This document shows, piece after piece, positions 36,122-47,500 of a DNA stretch of 64,000 nt; position 1 is the first letter of the stretch, and each line of letters begins with the position of its first letter. The stretch is from Chromobotia macracanthus. Lineage: Eukaryota; Chordata; Actinopteri; Cypriniformes; Botiidae. The stretch is from the NCBI GenBank assembly GCA_036877525.1, contig JAZGTH010000001.1:13536001-13600000 (forward strand), written 5' to 3'. The notes under the pieces are model-generated. The model saw only the letters and a program-made list of their open reading frames with translations. It did not search any database and had not been told where the DNA came from. The position numbers and the translations under genes are program-made.

Positions 36122-38399
36122 ATGAAGCCCAGCGTCTGGAATATACATGAGCTTTTGAATATCCCCGCATCTTCTGGGTATGTTTTCTTTACTAAGACAT
36201 CTTGCTTACCAAATTCTTATCTTCAGCGTGTTTGACCTGGATATTGCAGTGTTGTGTTTGGGGTTTATTGTGGTGGATGTACACTGATATAGAGGGATAA
36301 AAACTGGTAAAGGGCCAGGAACCAGTGACTACTCCAGACTGACTGACTCCCAGCATCTGCTGGGATCCCAGTTACGGTCTGACAATTCACATAGCTTTTC
36401 CCAGGAGATGAATGGCCAGAGTGGAGGCTCTCTGAAAACCTCACAGTCGCAGGAGGTAAATATCTTACAGGCCTAAACTCTTTATGATGTTTCACTCTTT
36501 GCAGTGATACATGACATATTATCTTTTGTTTAATATGGTGTTGAGTGTTTGGTCGCTGATAAACATTGTCCAGCAATTAAATCCAAATTGTTTACTCTTC
36601 TACAGATGAAGAAAATGACAGTGTCTAGCAGTTACAGTTCCAAGCCGTTTTTGTTTGGTGATGGCAAATTTCCAATATTCCTTGGTGGTAAAACTGTAGA
36701 CACGCTTGACAAATTTGAGGAGGCAAAGAGAATTGCTAAAGAAAAGCATGAAAGGTATTCCGCCTGGAACCTCTGCCTTGAACCTTGCTCAATAAAATTA
36801 TTTTAATAACACTAATTACTACTATTAAATTCCTTATTCTAATATTTGGCATAGCTTTGGTTCTGTCCTAAAATATTGCTATATAATTCTCCCAATTCAG
36901 AGAAAATCTCGCTCATGAGATTTTACAATTGCAACAGTCTCTGGAAAGTGTAAGTACTGAACTAAGAGCACACGTGCATGCTTAACACCGTAACCTTGCA
37001 AAGATTGACAGTTCTACAGTACTGCCGGACAGAAACTCATTTTGACACCTTAAACCCTTTTAGATCAGAGAGACTTTGTTAAATTGCATTGAGGGAAACA
37101 ATGACATGACCAGACAAGTGTTAGTGGAGAGAATGGATAACTTTTCAAAAACAAGTAAGCTTTTTATCCGTTGTATGCAGATGGGAAAATATTGATGATC
37201 AAATGCAATACTACCATTGATACCATTGATATGCGTACTGTCCATTACAGTTGAGGGTTATTTAAACAGTGTAAAAGAGGGTATAACATGTCAGTTTGAG
37301 ACTCTGCAGAGCCAAACACAGATAGGGACAGAGGACTGGGAAGCCAAGGTAAGGGCATCTGCATGCATTGTGTATAGAGACAATATTATTAATGTCTCTA
37401 AATACTAAGAGATATGGTTTACAATCAAAGTACAAGGTTACTACAATGGCACATTTCTTTTCTATTAAATAGATCAGTCTAGCTACAAAAGATTTAAACT
37501 CAAACATGCTTAACCTGCAGCGGGATCTGGAGCATGTTAAAGCAGAGCAGAGCAAGGAGCAGGGCATGCTGGGAAATATTCTGTCTCAGCTTGGCACTTT
37601 GATTGCTATTCACAATCCTATAACAGAACCTGTCACTGCCAGAATGATTGACAGTGAAGTCCAGACATCCCCTGGACTAGAGAGGTGTTCTGTCATATTA
37701 GATGAAAAGCATGAGGGCATGATGCTATGCCCACTTAAAGCACAGAACAGAAATACACATGTCCTGTCTGTACAAGGACAGCAGCACTTCAAGCAAACAG
37801 AGGTAACAGAGGAGTTTTCCAAAACAAGCCCACTTGTTGATGCTCAACCCACTTCATCCGAACTGAGGCACCCGAGAGAGGAGAATTCAGATAGACCCCT
37901 TGTGCATGTGGAACCAGAGAAAACTTTGCATGAGAGTGAAAACAGACAAAGATCTTACACCGATGCTTTGCCACCACCAAAAGTCCTCAGAAGACGCCAA
38001 AAAGTCCTAAATTTCAGGGGAAGAAAAAGAGCCTTGGTTCTTCCACAAAGACAGCCAGTGAGACAAAAACAGGCTTTGAAAGTCTCAAAGGACAGCCAGA
38101 ATGAAGACCAGAAAGACAGGATGTCTTCTGTTTGTGACAGCTGGAACACAACCAACAAATCTGTTGCAGAGAATTGCTTTAAACCTCAGCAGCAAGCCAG
38201 CGTAGCTCCAGTCAATCAGTGTGTTGCTCAACAACTGCTAAACCCTTTCAGCATGTGGTCCCAGGACACAAACAGCTCCCAAATGATTGTGGAATACAAG
38301 ATGACTGAGTGGGAACCAGTGGTACCTGAACCTGAAGTCAGTGTCATAGGAGAAGGTAGCCTCTGGCAGCTCTTTGACTTTAATAATGACTCAGAATAA
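36122..38399 (+). CDS. iho1: Interactor of HORMAD1 (CCDC36), meiotic recombination factor
   Basis: IHO1 binds HORMAD1 on unsynapsed meiotic chromosome axes and, with MEI4 and REC114, promotes SPO11 double-strand breaks. Exons: 36122-36177, 36293-36455, 36606-36754, 36901-36949, 37064-37154, 37251-37348 and 37473-38399 (510 aa). The N-terminus MKPSVWNIHELLNIPASSG matches the conserved VWNI-LL-IP motif. A DYSRLTDSQHLLGSQ block and a KFPIFLGGK block follow, then a heptad-rich coiled coil (about 120-275), SEVQTSPGLE (matching ASQTSP in human), a basic disordered region, and the conserved acidic end LWQLFDFNNDSE. Vertebrate homologues are longer but share this order. AATAAA occurs at 38965-38970. 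Expression is expected in germ cells. Confidence 0.88.
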
Positions 38400-39356
38400 G
38401 ATGCAAAATACTTACATATGTGTTGAGTACACATACATTTGACAAAGCATTTAAAGTTTAAATCTTCAGTTCCTTGGGCATGTATTAGCTTAATGTAAGA
38501 CCTTAAAATTACTCGTGAACTGATGAACCTTGTTTTGTAAGTACTTTCCTTGCTATAGTTATTGTCTGACCTTCACATTATAGTTTGAAAGACATTTATT
38601 AGCACATATTAATATTATATAAATTAATCTTAGCAGACCTTACTGCATATCCTTCTAAAATATTCTATTTTGTTTTACCTGGACCATATGGAACCAAAGT
38701 ATTAACATTAAACGCATTTTGTAATTCAGACTTGTCTTAACTTCCACATATTATATTCCAAACAATTATGTAAAAGAACAGTTTATAGTTATAGTTTATA
38801 CTGTTCGTGACTGTTTTGTTTGTTTGTAAAGTTTGCACATATTTGCGTTATGGTTTTGAAAATATTGTAGGCAACTTCAGTGTAATTAAAAAGACATTTT
38901 TAAGATGCATTAAAGTTAGAATGTGAGAAATTTAGCAATTGGTCTGCAATTGTTAAACATGTTTAATAAATTGCATATACAACTAAAAGTTACATATATT
39001 GTGCGCCTCAATGCAATGTTTTAACCATGCTAATAAAGTGACTCATATTTAAGCATAGCTTTTAAAAAGACTTAAAATACGATTACTTTATCCACTCTTT
39101 AAATGATTTGCTCTTGCATCATTTGACATACCTATGACATTAAGTTCTTTAGCTATTGGTAAAATAGATTAAAATCAAAAGATTTTAGAAGCATTATTTC
39201 AAATAGTTCATTTACAAATTCTGGGCTTTTCTGAAATCTTTAGTGTCCCTATATCTACAGTTTTCCGGCAAGTCCTTAACCATGTTATACAATACATGAC
39301 ATAAAAAGCATGAATCCATTTTTAAATGGAAAAACCATCGGAGGAAGATATTGTTG
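38400..39356. other. Shared 3' region of convergent iho1 and kbtbd12
   Basis: AT-rich, with no exon seen. The two stop codons are only 957 bases apart, so the 3' UTRs may come close or overlap. iho1 signals lie at 38965-38970 and about 39032. Confidence 0.5.
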
Positions 39357-42300
39357 TCATTCATCTACCAGGTCAGCAGGAGGGGGCATGAGTCCACGAG
39401 GGTTCATATTTGCCACTAAGCACACATCATAACTGTCGTGCATCAGAGCCTGTTTGGCCACTACAGTCCATACATTATCCCAGGGATCCAACTGCAGGAT
39501 GTCTTTGGTGATGATATCGTGACGATCTTGGGAAAGAGAGCATTACAGATGTATTATTTGAATCTTCACAGTCCAGTTAATTTTTCCTGTTCTTATTTAT
39601 CAGATAAACATAACTGACCACATGCTGTGTTTGATAATGTTCTCAAGATGCAATTTACATTGACAACATGTCATTGTAAAATTGGAGGAATAACATTGAT
39701 AGACTGATTGTGGGTTTTGCTAATTACTGATTATGAGGTGAATATTTAAATATTTACCTGCTCCTTTATAGTATCCACAGACATAAATTTTGCCATCAAC
39801 CACACCAGCATTTGATGCATAGCTACGTAGTGATAGGAGAGAATATGGTAATGGAGGACCATCTCTCCAGAAATCTCCATCAGGGTTGTAAATCTCCACT
39901 ACATTAAGACAGTGACGTGACTGGCCACGATCGACACCTTCACACCCAATACCACCTGTTGGAGTGGAAATTGAGGCTTATTTTAAACAAAACTATAGTT
40001 CCATAAAAAGGCTACCTTGTGTTTTTGTGAGTGTGTGATTGTATTTTTGACTGCTATTTAAAGCTTGTATACAGCATTGGTATACTAGTATTTCATTTAG
40101 TAATAAGTTAATACACAATCATAAAAGGGCTGTTTTAAATATAAGTCAAAACATATAGGGCTCATTGACATTGTTTCCTTGTGAGATTCTCACCCATTAC
40201 ATAGATTTCCCCATTGAGCGCGACTGCACTGCAACGATATTTTGAATATTTCATTGGGCCGAGTTCACTCCACTTGTTGGTTTCTGGGTCGTACTCAAGC
40301 AGTCGATTACTCATACGGTCAGGCTCGTCATCTGTGCGGTATGACTGTCATTCATGAGACATGGCAGAACAGGTGCAGTAAAGGGAGAGAGGGGAGAAAG
40401 CAATAAACTAGCTTAGTCACTGTGATCCTGTTTTGTTTGTTTGCTTGTGTTATACATCTTTATAGCACCTAAAGGTATAGTACCTGTGCTGACGGTACAG
40501 CACACAAGTTTAAAGACAATTTAAGCTACAATCTGTAACTTTTATGGGGTTAAAATGAACAGTTACTAAGCAAGTACATGACAGATCTGTGTTCAACATG
40601 ACCTCCTTACCTTACCCCAATTCCCAATGGTAAGTTTTTAATAATGATTTATAATTTGATTGGTCAGGTCCAATTTCCAGGGAAATTTCAGTTTGGCTTC
40701 ATTTGACTTCAACATACATAATGAAAAGTACATAAAAAGTAACCTGCAGTTTTATGTTTCAAACACAGGTGGCAGTAGATTGCAACATTAAGGTTTCCAA
40801 ATTGTATTGATTGATGTTTAATGTACTATTTCCTTTATCCTCAGATGCCTGTTGGGTTTCAAATGAAAGTAATGAAAATGAAACCTCCAAATTGCACTAT
40901 GAACATTACTAATTTGCATAATCTTTTGTAGTTCACCTGTGGGGTCCGTCCTCCTAGCACATATAGGCGGCCCTTCATCCGAACTACACTGTGATAGGCA
41001 AGGGGCATGGGCAGAGGAGCAGCACTACGCCAAGGCCCACCGTGTAGAGACCAACGCTCAACACTATTGGTGATGAGGAACTGATTCTTCAGCTTCATCT
41101 GACCCCCAATCAGATACAGGTTTTCTCCCAAGGAGCTCAGGGCATAAGAGTCACGATATTCTGCAGAGCTCAAGTGTTTCCAGCTACCCTGGGCTTCCTT
41201 GTTGTACCTGACCGCCAAACACCAAAAATACATTTTGAGTATTTTTAAAATAATCTAAAATGATAATCTAAAATTTAAAAAAACGTTTAGAATGTAGATG
41301 TGTATTCTAGTGTTCAGGTGCACAGTTTGAAAACATACAAAGTATTATTGTAATTTTGTCCTGCAGAAGCCTTACATGAAAATCTCGACGTTTCTTTCTT
41401 TCTGTCTTGCCATCTTTCGGGCTCCCAGCTCTCCTGACACAATAACTTGATTCCTCTCAGTCACCACCCCAGCACATACATAGCCAAGTGCATCACCGTA
41501 TCTTGGGGAGGTAATGAAAAGTGTTCGGCCGGTGTTGGGAGCATAACAAAAGCTGCGCTCAGAGTAGCTTCCATAACGCGAACGTATCCCTCCGCCATCA
41601 TTGCCAATGCAGAGCAGGAGATCTGTGGTCTCCATGCCATAGCGCAGTTTTAGACGACGGGGTGGAGCATCTGAATCCATGCTTGCTGCTTCCACTGCCT
41701 GTTCCATTATCTCAAGACATTCAGCATCAGCTAGCAATGAAGTGTTGCGTTTCAATGCCTGCTTCAAGTAATCTACACCCACCAGTGGAAGACGTACCTT
41801 CTTTAGAAGCTCTGGAAGGTGCCTGATGCGGTTCTCCACCTCAAATCCTACACCACCTGGGCAGTGCTTCACCCAGCGCAGCACAACATCCAAAATGCTC
41901 TCTTCTCGTGAAACATTGAGGTCATCTGAGCCAAGCAGAGCTCCTAGCTGGTGTGCCTCCAACTCCAAGACCTCCTCACTGAGGCACACTTCGGTAAAAT
42001 GTTGCCTCACATAGCGCTGAGCCTGGTCAGCCAGCTCCTCTGCCCCCAAATCCCGGGCATAGTAATAGATGCCCAGACAGTTGGATGTATCCATGTTGTC
42101 AATCATGTAGATCTGACAACGGCTGAACACATCATCCATCTGTAGGAGATAAGCAGCAACAGAGATGCCCTGCACATTGGCTACAGTGAGTGGAAGATTG
42201 GAGCTGTACATGTATTCCAGCAGAAGGGCTAGGCTTTGGGCCGGCATGTCTCTTAATACCACCTGGCGGTTGGTTGACTCACGTAGGCCACAGGTGAACA

Positions 42301-42457
42301 TCACCCGAAAGTAGGGGCTGAATGCAGAAAGCACTGCACGATGACATGGGAAGCTGACACCCTCGGCTATCAGAACCACGTCTGTTAGCTGCTCAGCCTC
42401 CCGCATGCGGTTTAGCTGTTCCAACAGCGACAAACCATGCTTGGCTCTCAGGTCCAT
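39357..42457 (-). CDS. kbtbd12: Kelch repeat and BTB domain-containing protein 12
   Basis: Probable substrate adaptor of a CUL3 ubiquitin ligase. Minus exons: 41376-42457, 40937-41207, 40194-40344, 39758-39955 and 39357-39526, summing to 623 aa, the human length. BTB domain about 20-130 (LTDVVLIAEGVSFPCHRAVL), BACK about 135-240 (SNCLGIYYYARDLGAEELAD; LNVSREESILDVVLRWV), then a linker LRYGMETTDLLLCIGN and kelch repeats with GG pairs (YLIGGQMKLKNQ; YVLGGRTPQ; YVMGGIGCEG; YVCGYYKGA). The last repeat lacks the usual GG, reading CGYY. The end MPPPADLVDE matches KBTBD12. Exon 3 must use the acceptor before TCATACCGC at 40344; the nearer CACAG at 40333 would break the frame. Confidence 0.93.
40520..40790. 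mobile_element. Interspersed repeat, TTTAAGCTACAATC family
   Basis: It starts ATTTAAGCTACAATCTGTAA and shares internal pieces (TTTTATGTTTCAAACA, AGGTGGCAGTAGA) with the copies at 7775-7860 and 54775-54940. It lies in kbtbd12 intron 2. Confidence 0.6.
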
Positions 42458-44579
42458 TTTAGATCCTTTTGTTTACTTGTTACTTAGAACTTAAGGACGA
42501 TTTATGCTTAACCCAAACACATCCTGGAGGTTCGTTACTTTAATCTAAAGAGATAAATCATAAATATTAGCAAATGCAAGTTAGATGGCACTGTAACATT
42601 GCAGCAGTATGTTAATGCATGCTTTTGTGCATGCATTCGACTCTGACCTCATTTTAAATCACCCTTTTCAACCTCTTAATGAACGTTCTGTTCTTATTAA
42701 GTATCAGAATTTTGCAGCAATAATTTGATCTTTTCATACGTTTTCAATGTTTAAGTCAGTGCTTTCACAATTCAATGACAAAACAGTTTGTTATGTATGT
42801 TGCAGTAATGGCAACAGTGAGGCAAACATGCAATTCTATTGTGTTATATTAGCACATGCATCGATGAGTCGTACCAGATCTTTGCCTTCCTATGGTTTCT
42901 GGCCTCAGGCAACAGTTTGTCCATTACCCACACTCGACACAAACACTGCCTTGCGTCTAACAGTAAACACTGGGAGGGGGAGAGAGCGAGAGCTGTGTAC
43001 TCAACCAACCATGACCATTCCCTCTAAGCAACAGAGCTAATTATAGACCTTGATTTGTCAAACTGCTGAAGGGGGGAGACAAACAAATATTCCTGTGCCT
43101 AGCAAATGGAGCGCAGTTATTGTCACAGCCTCTGTAGAAGGTTGTTTGTGACATTTGGAACAGTGACTTTGCTGTAATGTTTATATTTTTGTATTTCTGT
43201 CACATAATCTGAGGAATGACCCTCAGTAGAGGGTCAAATTTCACCCCATCATTCTCTTAAAGTGACTACATGACCCATGTGTTAGCATTCGTTCCCTAAT
43301 CCAGCTTTTTACCTTATCTTAACCATTACCTTTGGGACATTTGTGGCTTTTGATAAGCAGCTTTTTGATTAGTGCAACTACAAAATTGGCTAAATGTACA
43401 AACGGCTAAACATTTTAGGTTGTAAGAACGTTTCCCTAACATTTCCATTAGCAACAAAAACGTTAAAAATGCTATTTTGAAAGTTGTGGGAATGTTCAAG
43501 ACATTCAGTTTTTAGATGTATTAATGCTATTGTTTGGTTATAAGAATGTTATTTAAACTTTCAAATCTGTAACATTTTTAAAATGTTCCACTAACTACTT
43601 AAGAAAAATGTTTGTAATATACATTTGATATAAAACATTAAAAAAACGAAGGTGTTTGATAACTTTGAGAGAACTTTGAGAATGTTAGCCTACATTCTAA
43701 AAATGTTCCATGTTAGCCGGGATGCAGCTTTTAACTTTTGTGTCATTGGGCTAAAAATAAGACCAAAGCTATAATTAGTAGACATCAGAGACTTAAACAT
43801 TAGTCAGCCTAATCATTAATTAATATATTAACCACAGAGAAAAGACATAACCTTCAACACTCCGCACCTACTTCCCATTTTTTAAGCCCTTTGAAGGACT
43901 TGGTATACACAGATGTGTAAATGTTGCAATGACTGAGAGATTATTAATGTCAAAACATCTCTTCCTGTTGTCTTTGATGAGGTCATCACGATATACTGCA
44001 CAACACAACGGAAATTTCAGCTGGAACAGAAGCAGTTTCCATTACAGTTTACCTTTAGAGTGCAGAAACTAGCGGATGCTAAGCCGGAGGAAAGTCTGAG
44101 TCAGCATTAGCACAGCCTCATAAGTCACATAAGACAATAATTCAGACACTTTTGTTACACATCTGTTTATCAGTTTAATATTCTGCAATTAAGTTGTTAC
44201 TGTTAAAAAAATGATGGACATTAAAAATACATTTGTTTGTTTTTGTTTATTTTACTCTTGTTAAATGTAATATATTAATCAGTTATGAATAGTTATTATT
44301 CAATATTACTTGTTAAGTTATTAAGTTAATAATTGGTAGGAAGGGCTGCCTGCCTTTTATTACAGACCAGCCCCGATCACCCCCCTTTTAAATATCCCCA
44401 CAGGTTTAGAATAAAGTTATACCAGCAAGCACTGACAGACAGGGATCCTTGTTATATAGTTGAAAAGTGTCAATACAGTGTTTTTTGTTTGTAAAAGGGG
44501 GTTTGTAATTTTCAAGTTATTAAAATTTTATATAGACCATTTACAGCAATTCTAGCATATATACACACAAAATAGGAAA
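42458..44579. promoter_or_regulatory. Intergenic promoter region, kbtbd12 / slc26a6
   Basis: The two genes diverge across 2.1 kb. A 37-base block at 42623-42659 recurs exactly at 46614-46650. A degraded MITE lies at 43404-43726. No coding exon is supported; the plus frames at 42747-43040 have no family likeness. Confidence 0.45.
43404..43726 (+). mobile_element. MITE of the CCAGCTAACA family, left end eroded
   Basis: It runs from ACATTTTAGGTTGTAAGAAC to ATGTTAGCCGGGATG with the full internal sequence of the family (CCCTAACATTTCC, TTGGTTATAAGAATG). The left inverted repeat has decayed. Confidence 0.75.
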
Positions 44580-47500
44580 ATGGACTCAGGACACGCAGGG
44601 TATCGTATACAGAGAGAGGTGATGGATGTAGAGAGGCTGAAAGAGTTATCTCAGACACTGGACTTCAGCCAGACCAACATTCCCATCTCCCATCGGCTTA
44701 AAAAATCACTCAGGTAAACAAGCATGTGTTTGTAGGGATAAAACAAGACAGCATGGTTTATAGACTTGCTTAAATGCTATCAATTAACACCAAAGTGGAA
44801 TCTCCGCTCTCTTCATCAGTTGTTCTGTGCCCAGACTGAAACGTAGCATAGTTGTTTTTTTGCCTTTTCTGTCCTGGTTGCCACGGTATTCTATTTGGGA
44901 TTATGGTATGCCGGACCTCATCTCTGGCATCAGTGTGGGCATCATGCACCTTCCACAAGGTAAGAGCAAGTATCTGTGCTTTTGTTTAGTCAAGAACTGG
45001 ATGATAATAACAGTTGTTTAAGGATCTTATGTTTGTATGTTTTAGGAATGGCCTATGCGTTATTGGCCTCTTTGCCTCCAGTATTTGGGCTCTACACATC
45101 TCTCTATCCTCCATTAATTTATTTCATCTTTGGAACCTCCAGACACATTTCCATAGGTAAGAGCAAAACTAATCTTCATGGAAGAATAAAGAAAATCATT
45201 AACATTTGATTTCATTTGATCAGAAGTTTTACATAAGAACTACAATTTTACTGAAACATTTTTATTGTATCTTTTAATATTTAAATGGAACCTATGATCT
45301 TTAATTATAGTTGTGTGTGTATTTTTGTGTGTGTGTGTGTGTGTCATAGGCACGTTTACCATCCTCAGTATTATGATTGGTGGTGTGACAGAGAGAATGG
45401 CCCCTGATGCAGATTTTATTGTTTTTAATGGCACTAATGTGACTGGCGAGGTGGATATCATGTCTAGAGACCTCTACAGAGTACAGGTTGCAGCTGCTGC
45501 CACTGTGCTGGGAGGACTTATTCAGGTCCCTAAATACACACCAACACTGACTAATATACACACTAACATACACACAAACCTGGATATTACTAAACTCACA
45601 GTGTATGCCAGCTAACAATTTTAGGCTGTGAGAATGTTATCCTAACATTTCCATTAAGTAACAAAAATGTTAAAGATGTTATTTTGGATTTTTGTAGAAA
45701 TGTTGAAAATGTCAATTTTTTAGATGTTGTATTAATATTATTGCTTGGTTATAAGAACATTTTCAACTTTTTTAAATGTTACACTAACAACTTAAGAATT
45801 ACTTTTTGAAAATATGTAATGTAATGCAAGAACTTTTTAATATCGTTGAGTGAACTTTTAGAAAACATTGTTCAACATTCAAAGAATGAATGTTCCCTGT
45901 TAGCTGGGATGTACTGAAGCCATAAGTAGTACATTCATTTTCATACATGAACAAACACAAATAACTTCACTTATATAGATTCTTATATAGTTTCTATCTG
46001 CCATTGTGCATTACTTAAAACTGCTCTATTTAGAATTCAAATTGCATTCACATTGTTAGGTTGTATTAGGCTTGGTCCAGTTTGGCTTTGTGGGGACATA
46101 TCTTTCAGAGCCGTTGGTCAGAGGTTATACCACAGCAGCTTCTGCTCATGCTGTAGTTGCCCAGTTAAAGTACATCACTGGACTCTCACCCAAACGCTTC
46201 AATGGACCCCTGTCTATAGTCTACGTGAGTACAATCAAACGCATGGATGTATTTATTGGATATGCACAGCTTAAGCATTATTAATCTTTACTCTGGAATT
46301 CCTCCGGCAGACTTTAGCAGACCTGTTTACACTGTTGCCAGAGACTCATCTTCCAACTTTGCTGGTCAGTGTTGTGTCCATTGTGGTTCTCATCACTGCC
46401 AAAGAGCTTAACAACGCACTCCGGCAAAAACTCCTGGTGCCCATTCCAGTGGAACTCTGTACGGTACGTACAATTTTAGGTTGTAAGAACGTTACAAATG
46501 TTCTTTGAAAGTTCTAGGAACATCCAGTTTTTTAGATGTTATTTGATTATTGCTTGATTATAAGAATAATTAATGTTATTGCTTGGTTTTGTTAATTTTG
46601 TATAATGTCTCTATTTTGTGCATGCATTCGACTCTGACCTCATTTTAAATTATCAGTTTAAAATGATAACGTTTTAAAACGTTCCTGTTCCTCTAACAAA
46701 TAAAGTTTTTAATATATGATATATAACATTAAAAAGGTTCTACTAACATTACTGCAAGAAAGAACTTTTTACTTTTAAAGAACATTCTGAAAACATTCCC
46801 TGTTGGAATATGGGTATTTGCATATATTGTTTGCTGTCTCTGCCCTTTGTTTTGTTTCTTTCATTATAATGAAAATACCTTTTGCATGTGTTGTTGATAG
46901 TTTAATTCCATCTTTCTCAAAACATGCACTGTTTCATAGGATTTGTTTGATTCTTAACTTTAAGCAGAGGCTCTGTTGTATTTAATAGTTGTTGATCTTA
47001 ACAGGGTGTACTATTAATCTGTGCAGTCAGCATCTTAGCTTCCTGTGTCTATTCCTGTGTAGCAATATCTAATTGAACTGCCAAGTCTGGTTTCTTATTT
47101 ACTATGCCGGAATCATTGACAATTTTACCATGAGCTCATGACAATTATGAAAATTTGTGTATTCATTTATACTAGATTGTTGTGGCGACAGTTGTATCTT
47201 TCTACACTCGGTTGGATGCAAGCTATAGGATATCAGTTGTTGGAGAGATCCCAAGTGGGTGAGTTATTTACACAATGTTTTCATTGTTGCTAAATAAAAC
47301 TACAATACAATAAAAAATTGTTCTGTTAATAATATAGCACATTACAGAAATATACAATATGAGTGATTTTGTCCATTGCGCTCTAATTAGTTATTCTGGT
47401 GTTCTTATCGCATACGTAGACTTCAGCCACCCAAACTTCCAAATCCCAGAATCTTTTCTGAGGTGGTGGTGGATGCTTTTGCCATGGCCATTGTGGGCTA

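Noticed and set aside
40331..40343. Nearer acceptor (CACAG|ATGACG) for kbtbd12 exon 3
   Set aside because: In phase with exon 2 it would give a stop within seven codons. The acceptor before TCATACCGC keeps the frame and gives 623 aa.
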